13,210 nt of DNA. It comes from Bacteroidales bacterium (GTDB lineage Bacteria; Bacteroidota; Bacteroidia; Bacteroidales; Bacteroidaceae). Where the stretch lies: the NCBI GenBank assembly GCA_004554665.1, contig SFKY01000066.1, positions 1 to 13,210 on the forward strand. The letters run 5' to 3'. The notes under the pieces are model-generated. The model did no database searches, was not told where the DNA came from, and saw only the letters and a program-made list of their open reading frames with translations. Of this stretch, positions 7,929 to 13,210 are shown one piece after another (positions within the stretch are counted from its first letter, which is position 1; each line of letters begins with the position of its first letter). The position numbers and the translations under genes were made by a program.

Positions 7929-7934
7929 AGGCCA

Positions 7935-8948
7935 TTACCTACTAAAACCAACGATATATTTGCCGACGGGATGCAGGCTGATGAGATAGACAATGATATA
8001 GGAAATGGCGGTAGTCAACACAAAGGTTAAGACTATCTGACAATTACCCCCCCCGATTTGGATAAAACCACAGTTCCACAAGAGGTGTCGCATCACAAAG
8101 ATATGGATGAGATAGATGCCAAAACTACAATTGGAGAAGTTGACGACCCAGCGATGCCAGCGAAGCCCCTCTTGATAAGGGCCGACCGAGCGCTGCATCC
8201 ACGCAAACCATGCTACGGCCATCATGGCAACAAAGACACTGAGATACCAGAAAAGCGAATAGAAATCTATCGCCCATCCCAACAGTTTGACAGCAGCCGC
8301 CACGCATAGCGGCAAGGCAAACAAACCTACAACAATCCATCGGGAAGGCCGTATCTCATATCTCCGCAAGTAATAGCCTAACAGGAAATAACCCGCAAAA
8401 CCACTCACATAATAATATATGCCGGTGGCAGACTCGTTGACATCCACCACCAGTCTGAGCAAAGGGAAACACATGGTGATGCCCCACAGTATCAAGAGAC
8501 CTTCCACTTCGCGACGGGAGGCCTTGAGCAGCCACGGCGAAATAATGAGTGATACGATATAGAGGCCTATTAATGTGTACATGAACCACAGAATGCCGTG
8601 CCCCTGTGTCGCAAACGGAATCGACAGCAGCACCTTGGGCAGCTCGGCCAAGGTGGTACTTCCTGTCAACAGATTGACCGAAACATAAAACAAGGTCCAA
8701 AACAAGGTAGGCCACAGCACCTTACCCATACGCCGCCGCATGAAATCGCGACTGCCAATCGTGACAGGCAACAGCAGCGACCCACTAATCATGAAAAAGA
8801 GCACCAATCCGGCAGCTGTCACAAAAGAGATGGCCGAGTTGACAATATGACCAGTAGCCACACCCGGCATGGGCGAGTGCATAAGGATGACCATCAGACA
8901 GGCTATCGCCCGTAATACATCCAAGTAAAAAATGCGCTGTCTGCTCAT
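7935..8948 (-). CDS. Membrane acyltransferase (acyltransferase 3 family)
   Basis: This is a 337-residue, very hydrophobic integral membrane protein with roughly ten transmembrane segments. It belongs to the acyltransferase 3 family (OafA/WecH-like), which transfers acetyl or other acyl groups onto surface glycans or related acceptors. The opening FYLDVLRAIACLMVILMHSP carries the family's conserved Arg13 and His24. FFMISGSLLLP follows about 30 residues later, as expected. The acceptor cannot be deduced, and no glycan biosynthesis genes are adjacent. The start ATG is 15 nt after the DUF2461 stop, so it is likely the third gene of an nth-DUF2461-acyltransferase transcript. A G8 run in the coding strand (codons 299-301) is a possible slippage site. 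Confidence 0.9.
   Translation of the reverse strand: MSRQRIFYLDVLRAIACLMVILMHSPMPGVATGHIVNSAISFVTAAGLVLFFMISGSLLLPVTIGSRDFMRRRMGKVLWPTLFWTLFYVSVNLLTGSTTLAELPKVLLSIPFATQGHGILWFMYTLIGLYIVSLIISPWLLKASRREVEGLLILWGITMCFPLLRLVVDVNESATGIYYYVSGFAGYFLLGYYLRRYEIRPSRWIVVGLFALPLCVAAAVKLLGWAIDFYSLFWYLSVFVAMMAVAWFAWMQRSVGPYQEGLRWHRWVVNFSNCSFGIYLIHIFVMRHLLWNCGFIQIGGGNCQIVLTFVLTTAISYIIVYLISLHPVGKYIVGFSR
8047..8054 (-). repeat. G8 homopolymer within acyltransferase gene
   Basis: Eight consecutive C on the plus strand are eight G on the coding strand, encoding Gly299-Gly301 (IQIGGGNCQI). It is the longest G/C homopolymer I noticed in the window. Gain or loss of one G would shift the frame about 38 codons before the end, affecting the last membrane segments. 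Confidence 0.9.
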
Positions 8949-8963
8949 CTATGTCTCGTTTGA

Positions 8964-9674
8964 CTATTCGTAATCATCTATCACCGCATTGACAAAATCC
9001 ATCATGGGCTTGGCGACACGATAATAATCCGCCAAGCGCTCAGCCCATTGCGGCTGAGCGAAGAAAGAATCGGGAAGGGAATGCCAACAGGCATAATCCT
9101 TCATCTTCAGGTAATCTACATATGCATAATCGCGTGGGAATCCCTTGGGAGCCGTCTTCAAGGAAGACAATCCAAAGCCCTTATCCGTCACCGCCTCATC
9201 ATCCATGTGCCCCTCATTGGGATAGCCGTAGCAGTTGACAAACTCCCCATTTTCCACCGCTGCACGCCACTGGTCTATATTGCCCATAATCTCGTTACGA
9301 CACGATGTCAGGATGTGGGTGGGGAGCCAATAGGCACCAACTCCTATCATGCACCGACCGGGCTGCAGGTGGATGTAATAGCCTCCGCGCAACGATTTCT
9401 TGCCGTGGGCGCAGATATATGCCCCAAAGTGTCGCTTATAAGGCGACTTGTCTTCGCTGAACCGGGTATCTCGGTAAAAACGATAGCAACAATCCTTGGC
9501 TGTAAGATGGGAAATCTCCGAATCAAACTTGGCAAGGGCGGCTATCAGTTCGTCTACCCCGACCTCAAACTCCTGCTTGCATCGTTCATATTCTGCCTTG
9601 TGAGCCTGAAACCAAGGACGGTTGTTGTTGGCGGCGACGGCTTGCAAAAAAGCCAATATTCGTTTGCTGTCCAT
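8964..9674 (-). CDS. DUF2461 family protein, function unknown
   Basis: This is a 236-residue soluble protein of the DUF2461 (TIGR02453) family. It begins with FLQAVAANNNRPWFQAHKAEYE (residues 9-30), contains the signature YRFYRDTRFSEDKSPYKRHF (about 63-82) and GGYYIHLQPG (about 96-105), and has LKTAPKGFPRDYAY in the second half, all typical of the family. The biochemical role is not established as far as I know. The start ATG follows the nth stop by 54 nt. That gap contains an imperfect 8-bp inverted repeat (9705-9712 with 9721-9728) without a T-run. The acyltransferase gene starts 15 nt downstream of the stop. Within the coding region, 9037-9060 forms a perfect 9-bp hairpin (CGCTCAGCC arm), probably by chance. 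Confidence 0.9.
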   Translation of the reverse strand: MDSKRILAFLQAVAANNNRPWFQAHKAEYERCKQEFEVGVDELIAALAKFDSEISHLTAKDCCYRFYRDTRFSEDKSPYKRHFGAYICAHGKKSLRGGYYIHLQPGRCMIGVGAYWLPTHILTSCRNEIMGNIDQWRAAVENGEFVNCYGYPNEGHMDDEAVTDKGFGLSSLKTAPKGFPRDYAYVDYLKMKDYACWHSLPDSFFAQPQWAERLADYYRVAKPMMDFVNAVIDDYE

Positions 9675-9728
9675 ATACTTACTTTTTGCTATCTATTCCT
9701 CTCCAGCATGTCGGCCATCTGGCATGCT

Positions 9729-10376
9729 TTACAGTTTTGAGTCTTCCAACCGTTTGGGGCACAGGGCATCAAAAGGACATTGCCCGCAGAGAGGCTTACT
9801 GCTCTTGCACACATAGCGGCCATGCAACAGCAACCAGTGGTGGGCATTGGGGATGTCGGCCTCAGGAATATTGCGCATGAGCGCCTGCTCCACTTTCAGC
9901 GGGGTGTTGTCCGTCTTGGCCACCAGTCCCATACGGTGACTGACGCGGTAGACATGGGTGTCTACGGCCATCGTAGCCTTGCCAAACCATACCGCCTGAA
10001 TCACGTTGGCTGTCTTTCTTCCCACTCCGGGCAACTTCAAAAGATCGCTCATGGCTTCGGGCACCTCTCCGCCATAGTTGCTGACCAGCATGCGGGCCAT
10101 GTCTACCAGATGCTGGGCCTTGGCATTGGGATAACTCACCGAGCGGATATACCCGAACACCTCTTCCACTTCGGCTTCGGCCATCGCTTGTGCCGTGGGA
10201 AAACGACTGAAGAGCGCCGGAGTAACCTGATTGATACGCTTGTCGGTACATTGCGCACTGAGGAGGGTAGCCACCAACAGTTGGAAAGCACTGCCAAACT
10301 GGAGTTCTGTCGTCACTACGGGGGTCTTCTCCCTGAAATAATCGAGAACGAAGCGGTATCTCTCTTGTCGTGTCAT
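9729..10376 (-). CDS. nth: Endonuclease III (DNA glycosylase/AP lyase)
   Basis: Nth removes oxidised pyrimidines and nicks abasic sites in base-excision repair. The 215-residue product is standard length. The helix-hairpin-helix LPGVGRKTAN carries the catalytic Lys121, and Asp139 lies in VDTHVYR, matching E. coli Lys120 and Asp138. The C-terminal iron-sulfur cluster motif C-x6-C-x2-C-x5-C is intact (Cys190, Cys197, Cys200, Cys206). Early residues LLVATLLSAQCTD are typical. The gene lies directly downstream of an intrinsic terminator (10383-10417) that ends the ompH-like transcript. Only about 65 nt separate the two genes and no full promoter is visible there, so it either has a weak promoter (TATTTTTA near 10383-10390) or relies on read-through. 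Confidence 0.97.
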   Translation of the reverse strand: MTRQERYRFVLDYFREKTPVVTTELQFGSAFQLLVATLLSAQCTDKRINQVTPALFSRFPTAQAMAEAEVEEVFGYIRSVSYPNAKAQHLVDMARMLVSNYGGEVPEAMSDLLKLPGVGRKTANVIQAVWFGKATMAVDTHVYRVSHRMGLVAKTDNTPLKVEQALMRNIPEADIPNAHHWLLLHGRYVCKSSKPLCGQCPFDALCPKRLEDSKL

Positions 10377-10382
10377 ACTTTT

Positions 10383-10417
10383 ATAAAAATAAAGCCTCCC
10401 ACGTGGATGGGAGGCTT
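10383..10417 (-). terminator. Intrinsic terminator after ompH-like gene
   Basis: Read on the minus strand, arms AAGCCTCCCA and TGGGAGGCTT (10408-10417 with 10392-10401) form a perfect 10-bp GC-rich stem with a 6-nt loop. The stem is followed by TTATTTTTA. This is a classic Rho-independent terminator, 25 nt after the ompH-like stop and just before nth. Confidence 0.88.
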
Positions 10418-10441
10418 GTGGGAAGATAAGTTGGGATAGGA

Positions 10442-11062
10442 TTATTTCTTTTCCGTCTCTGTCTCTTTCTTGGTGGCAGCAGTGGGCTTGTAAGCCTTGT
10501 TCAAGCCGGCTATCACCTCATTGGTAATATCGTAAGCCTTGTCAGCATAAAGCAGGTTGTCGCCAGCCTTGCTCAGAATCAGGCTATACTTCTTGTCCTT
10601 GTTATAAGCAGCAAGGAAATGCTGGATAGAGTCACGCAGGGCATTGTTATACTTGGCTGTCTCTACCTGAAACTCGTTGCTCAAGCGCTGATCGAGCGCC
10701 TGCAAGTCATTGCTCTGCTTCTGCAGACCGGCCTGTATGCCTTCTGCCTGCTCGCGTGTATAGGCATTCTGCTGCACTTTCTGCTGGAAATTGGCAGCGG
10801 CAGCCTGCAACTGCTGTTGCTTGGCAGCCAAGGTGTTCTGAATATTCTGTCCCTTCTTCTGGAGTATCAGCGAATAGTCCTTGCAGAACTTGTACTGAGT
10901 CATGATAGAGTCTACCTCTACATAAGCGATTTTCAACTCTGTAGGAGCTGTCTGCTTGGCTTCGGCCTGCGCATCGGCCTGTGGATTACTCTGATTGCAA
11001 GATGCCAGGGCAAGTGTAGCAACAGCTGCCAAGGACATAGTTTTCAAAAGATTCTTCTTCAT
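10442..11062 (-). CDS. OmpH/Skp-family lipoprotein
   Basis: This is a 206-residue envelope protein. A signal peptide with lipobox LASC ends at Cys22, so it should be a lipoprotein rather than the free periplasmic Skp of enterobacteria. The mature chain starts with a linker rich in Gln and Ala. KIAYVEVDSIMTQYK (about 44-58) is the typical OmpH beta-strand opening. A long Gln-rich coiled coil (about 65-150) forms the tentacle helices, and KKYSLILSKAGDNLLYAD returns to the body domain, followed by DITNEVIAGLNK. Skp-type proteins chaperone outer-membrane proteins; that role is inferred here. The C-terminus is Lys/Glu/Thr-rich. It lies downstream of the 60-aa membrane gene with no separate promoter seen, and is followed by a strong terminator. 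Confidence 0.92.
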   Translation of the reverse strand: MKKNLLKTMSLAAVATLALASCNQSNPQADAQAEAKQTAPTELKIAYVEVDSIMTQYKFCKDYSLILQKKGQNIQNTLAAKQQQLQAAAANFQQKVQQNAYTREQAEGIQAGLQKQSNDLQALDQRLSNEFQVETAKYNNALRDSIQHFLAAYNKDKKYSLILSKAGDNLLYADKAYDITNEVIAGLNKAYKPTAATKKETETEKK

Positions 11063-11119
11063 ATTTTTATTCTAATTTATATTATTCCTATTGTATGGTT
11101 GCAAGCCGCTCCAGCAGGC

Positions 11120-11302
11120 TTACTCCTTTCTCGCCTCTCTGTCTTGCTCGATGACACAATGGATTCCTCTATCCTTCATCGCCTGACTATCATGGATATG
11201 GGGTGAAGAAAACTCACCGTGCTTCCTGAAAAGCAATTTCACGCACAATAATGCCATCGCAATAGCAATTATTAACACGCTTATGAGCAGAGTTTCTACC
11301 AT
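11120..11302 (-). CDS. Small single-pass membrane protein, unknown function
   Basis: This 60-residue ORF has one strong membrane segment at about residues 4-24 (LLISVLIIAIAMALLCVKLL). A polar tail follows, with KHGEFSSPHIHDSQAMKDRG, then IHCVIEQDREARKE. The tail has three His and one Cys. It seems to be of a type I have met next to other Bacteroidales genes, but I cannot name a family. Support for it being real comes from the promoter at 11346-11376, which points at it with a leader of about 35 nt, and from the tidy fit between that promoter and the ompH-like gene 57 nt downstream. A weak AGGA lies five bases before the ATG. A role with the ompH-like protein is only suggested by position. Confidence 0.7.
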   Translation of the reverse strand: MVETLLISVLIIAIAMALLCVKLLFRKHGEFSSPHIHDSQAMKDRGIHCVIEQDREARKE

Positions 11303-11345
11303 TTTTCCTAATTTTGTAGCGTCACAGAGACATTGGTTTGCTGGA

Positions 11346-11376
11346 CAAAGGTAACGCTTTTCGATTAAAAGACAAA
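11346..11376 (-). promoter_or_regulatory. Bacteroidetes-type promoter for the 60-aa ORF and ompH-like gene
   Basis: On the minus strand, TTTG (11376-11373), a 19-nt spacer and TACCTTTG (11353-11346) match the Bacteroidetes sigma consensus TTTG-N19-21-TAnnTTTG exactly. Initiation would be near 11338-11340, about 36 nt before the ATG of the 60-residue membrane protein. It lies within the 90-bp gap between this gene and the divergent pepD. Confidence 0.8.
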
Positions 11377-11392
11377 ATAAAATGACATAAAA

Positions 11393-12847
11393 ATGAGTAA
11401 TGTAGAACTAAAACCTGCTCGCGTATTTGAGCAGTTCGCAAAAATCAACCAAATTCCCCGCCCTTCAAAGCGCGAGGAGCGCATGATTGAGTATCTGAAA
11501 GACTTCGGTGAAAGTCATGGATACGAGACAAAAGTTGACGAAACCGGAAATGTGCTTATCCGCAAGCCGGCCACTCCGGGTCATGAAAACCGCAAGACTG
11601 TCATCCTGCAAAGCCATATGGATATGGTTTGCGACAAACTCGTGGATATTGACTTCGATTTCGACCACGATGCCATCCAGACTTATGTCGACGGCGAGTG
11701 GCTCCGCGCCAAAGGGACCACACTCGGTGCCGACGATGGTATCGGCTGTGCCATCGAATTAGCTATTCTTGATAGCAACGATATAGAGCACGGCCCGATC
11801 GAATGTGTTTTCACACGCGATGAGGAGACACAGCTTACCGGTGCTATGGGTATGCAGGCAGGTTTCATGAATGGCGATTACCTGATCAATCTTGATTCTG
11901 AAGACGAGGGACAATTCTTCGTAAGTTGTGCAGGAGGCCGGAGCACCATCGCCACATTCGATTTTGCACGCGAAGAGGCTCCAGAGGGCTATTTCTTTAT
12001 GGAAGCCAGCGTCAAGGGACTTGTGGGTGGCCATTCGGGCGACGATATCAACAAGAAACGCGCCAATGCCATCAAACTCCTTTCCCGTTTCTTGTACAAC
12101 GAATTGCGTAAGTGCGACCTCAGACTTGCCAGTTTCAATAGCGGTAAATTGCACAATGCCATTCCCCGCGACGGCCGGGTAGTATTTGCCGTTCCCACTG
12201 CCTTCAAAGAGGAAGTAAAGGCCGACTTCAACATATTTGTGGCCGCCGCCGAAGACGAATTCCACGTTACAGATACCGCTATGCAGTTTGCTCTCGGAAG
12301 CACAGATGCCCAGCCCGTTCTCCCGGCAACCGTTGGCCGTAACATCATCAGCGCTTTGCAAGCCGTGGACAATGGAATTTTCGCCATGTGCCAAGACGAG
12401 GCTCTCGCATGGATGGTAGAAACATCAAGCAATGTAGCTGCCGTCAAGACAACAGACACACAGGTGGAAGTGCTCTCATCACAGCGCTCCAATGTCATGA
12501 GCAATCTTGACAACATGTGCAATACTGTACGCGCCGCCTACGAACTCGCCGGTGCCAAAGTGGTTTCTACCGATGGATATCCTGCATGGAAGATGAATCC
12601 CAATAGCAAGTTGGTGGAGATTACGGTCGACACCTACCGCAAACTCTTCGGCAAAGAACCTCGCGTACTCGGCATACACGCCGGCCTGGAATGTGGTCTC
12701 TTCTCCGAACGTTACCCCAATCTCGACATGGTAAGCTTCGGCCCGACACTCCGATACGTACACACACCGGACGAGCGTCTCCTCATCCCTACCGTACAAA
12801 TGGTTTGGGATCATCTGCTTGAGATTCTCCGCAATATCCCCGAATAA
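11393..12847 (+). CDS. pepD: Aminoacyl-histidine dipeptidase (M20 family)
   Basis: PepD is a zinc metallopeptidase of family M20 that hydrolyses Xaa-His and other dipeptides in the cytoplasm. The 484-residue product is of the usual length. Metal and catalytic residues are in place: His75 and Asp77 in QSHMDMV, Asp114 in GADDGIG, Glu144/Glu145 in TRDEETQLTG, Asp168 in NLDSEDEG and His457 in RYVHTPDE. His214 in GGHSGDD marks the dimerisation (lid) domain, and GIHAGLECG (His429, Glu433) is typical of the PepD subgroup. There is no signal peptide. It is divergent from the 60-residue membrane gene. No convincing plus-strand promoter was found; TTGGTTTG (11333-11340) is one mismatch from a -7 box but has poor -33 spacing. 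Two hairpins follow the stop. Confidence 0.97.
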   Translation: MSNVELKPARVFEQFAKINQIPRPSKREERMIEYLKDFGESHGYETKVDETGNVLIRKPATPGHENRKTVILQSHMDMVCDKLVDIDFDFDHDAIQTYVDGEWLRAKGTTLGADDGIGCAIELAILDSNDIEHGPIECVFTRDEETQLTGAMGMQAGFMNGDYLINLDSEDEGQFFVSCAGGRSTIATFDFAREEAPEGYFFMEASVKGLVGGHSGDDINKKRANAIKLLSRFLYNELRKCDLRLASFNSGKLHNAIPRDGRVVFAVPTAFKEEVKADFNIFVAAAEDEFHVTDTAMQFALGSTDAQPVLPATVGRNIISALQAVDNGIFAMCQDEALAWMVETSSNVAAVKTTDTQVEVLSSQRSNVMSNLDNMCNTVRAAYELAGAKVVSTDGYPAWKMNPNSKLVEITVDTYRKLFGKEPRVLGIHAGLECGLFSERYPNLDMVSFGPTLRYVHTPDERLLIPTVQMVWDHLLEILRNIPE

Positions 12848-12873
12848 CAGCAGACGACAGACATCACATAACA

Positions 12874-12942
12874 AATCCCACAGTCTTTCACCAACGGGCG
12901 CAGACAATGTCTCACCGATTCCAAGGTAAAGACTGTGGGATT
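12874..12942 (+). terminator. Long-loop hairpin after pepD, probable terminator
   Basis: Arms AATCCCACAGTCTTT (12874-12888) and AAAGACTGTGGGATT (12928-12942) are perfectly complementary over 15 bp. With one bulged base (12889) the stem gains three more pairs (12890-12892 with 12925-12927). The loop of about 32 nt contains a nested AGACA-A-TGTCT palindrome. On the plus strand a moderately T-rich stretch follows (ATTCGTTTCTT), 27 nt or more after the pepD stop. I read it as a terminator; the long loop is unusual. Confidence 0.6.
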
Positions 12943-12961
12943 ATTCGTTTCTTCCCCTACC

Positions 12962-13016
12962 ACCATACACAAAAAGAGGATGCATCGTGAAGATACATCC
13001 TCTTTTTATGTATGGT
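12962..13016. terminator. Bidirectional terminator between pepD and DUF4295 gene
   Basis: A 25-position stem (12962-12986 with 12992-13016) encloses a 5-nt loop. The core AAAAAGAGGATG / CATCCTCTTTTT gives a T5 run on both strands, as in bidirectional intrinsic terminators. The two imperfect positions (12970/13008 and 12983/12995) are C-A mismatches in plus-strand RNA but G-U pairs in minus-strand RNA, so the fold is better for the minus-strand transcript. It begins 11 nt beyond the minus-strand stop. Confidence 0.85.
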
Positions 13017-13026
13017 AATTCAAAAA

Positions 13027-13185
13027 TTAATCTTTGAAGAAATCCTTAACAGCCTCATTAGGAACCATACGCTCATCAAATACATAAGCGCCAGTCTTGG
13101 GGCTCTTAACCATCTTGATTACCTTTGTGTATGCACGTCCGTCAGTTGAACCTTCGTGCAAGGTAGCCACCGCTTTCTTTGCCAT
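13027..13185 (-). CDS. DUF4295 family small protein (ribosome-associated candidate)
   Basis: This 52-residue ORF reads MAKKAVATLHEGSTDG, then RAYTKVIKMVKSPKTGAY, then VFDERMVPNEAVKDFFKD. It is highly basic in the first two thirds and matches my memory of the DUF4295 family, small Bacteroidetes proteins encoded right after rpmG (L33). The KVIKMVKSPKTGAY stretch is the recognisable part. The genomic position and size suggest a ribosomal component. I recall a Bacteroidetes-specific large-subunit protein called bL38 described from a Flavobacterium ribosome structure, which could be this family, but cannot confirm the link here. It is the only gene in the window with a perfect Shine-Dalgarno (13195-13200). 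A strong terminator follows its stop. Confidence 0.85.
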   Translation of the reverse strand: MAKKAVATLHEGSTDGRAYTKVIKMVKSPKTGAYVFDERMVPNEAVKDFFKD

Positions 13186-13194
13186 TGCTTAAAT

Positions 13195-13200
13195 CTCCTT
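13195..13200 (-). promoter_or_regulatory. Strong Shine-Dalgarno before DUF4295 gene
   Basis: AAGGAG on the minus strand stands 9 nt before the ATG at 13185. None of the other genes here has such a motif, as expected for Bacteroidetes, where the anti-Shine-Dalgarno is reported to be sequestered on the ribosome. Confidence 0.75.
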
Positions 13201-13201
13201 A

Positions 13202-13210
13202 TTACTTAAT
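13202..13210 (-). CDS. Possible 3' end of rpmG (ribosomal protein L33), partial
   Basis: The last nine bases on the minus strand read ATT AAG TAA, Ile-Lys-stop. Bacteroidetes L33 commonly ends in EIK or a similar sequence, and rpmG normally precedes the DUF4295 gene. This is an inference from context and three codons only; the gene runs out of the window. Confidence 0.3.
   Translation of the reverse strand: MK

Noticed and set aside
9037..9060. Perfect 9-bp GC-rich hairpin inside the DUF2461 gene
   Set aside because: It is explained by the codons for AQPQWAER, has no T-run and no second copy here.
9705..9728. Imperfect 8-bp inverted repeat between nth and DUF2461
   Set aside because: One non-Watson-Crick pair, no T-run and no match to the repeat family; could be chance.
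11103..11121. AAGCC/GGCTT inverted repeat between the 60-aa ORF and the ompH-like gene
   Set aside because: Only five pairs with a poor inner stem and no T-run, so not a credible terminator.

Overview
The window looks like a chromosomal housekeeping stretch from a member of the Bacteroidota, most likely order Bacteroidales and plausibly Prevotella-like. Four things point that way. The promoters that can be read fit the Bacteroidetes pattern TTTG-N19-TAnnTTTG, with a complete example at 11346-11376. Nearly every start codon lacks a Shine-Dalgarno sequence. Several products are lipoproteins of the kind common in this group: a Skp/OmpH-like lipoprotein, a lipocalin-like lipoprotein and a C11 (clostripain-type) peptidase. 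The right edge carries a 52-residue DUF4295-type gene that in Bacteroidetes normally sits just after rpmG. No genus can be fixed from sequence alone.

Layout. Positions 1-213 hold no convincing gene but contain a palindromic repeat (81-149). A minus-strand cluster follows: mazG, a small lipoprotein gene and rnz (2580 down to 214). mazG is divergent from valS, and each side of the 95-bp gap has a Bacteroidetes -7 box. valS (2676-5384) is followed after 3 nt by a C11-family lipoprotein peptidase, whose stop overlaps the stop of the convergent alanine dehydrogenase gene ald (6545-7654, minus). The 280-bp gap 7655-7934 has the ald promoter region and, next to the acyltransferase stop, a second inverted and diverged copy of the palindromic repeat. 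Next comes the minus-strand group nth, DUF2461 and a membrane acyltransferase. It is separated by an intrinsic terminator from a further minus-strand pair, a 60-aa membrane protein and the OmpH/Skp-like lipoprotein, which share a near-perfect promoter. pepD (11393-12847, plus) is convergent with the DUF4295 gene at the right edge, and two large hairpins lie between them.

Functionally the genes are mostly independent housekeeping: nucleotide-pool sanitation (MazG), tRNA 3' processing (RNase Z), tRNA charging (ValRS), base-excision repair (Nth), alanine catabolism (Ald), Xaa-His peptide breakdown (PepD) and envelope biogenesis (OmpH-like, acyltransferase). I found no defence system, prophage, CRISPR array, IS element or tRNA/rRNA gene.

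The most interesting non-coding signal is the pair of about 69-bp intergenic palindromic elements. They share 41 of 49 core positions, and the differences inside the 15-bp stem are compensated on both arms. Other points worth a look are a G8 tract inside the acyltransferase gene, an isolated perfect Shine-Dalgarno before the DUF4295 gene, and the double terminator at 12874-13016.
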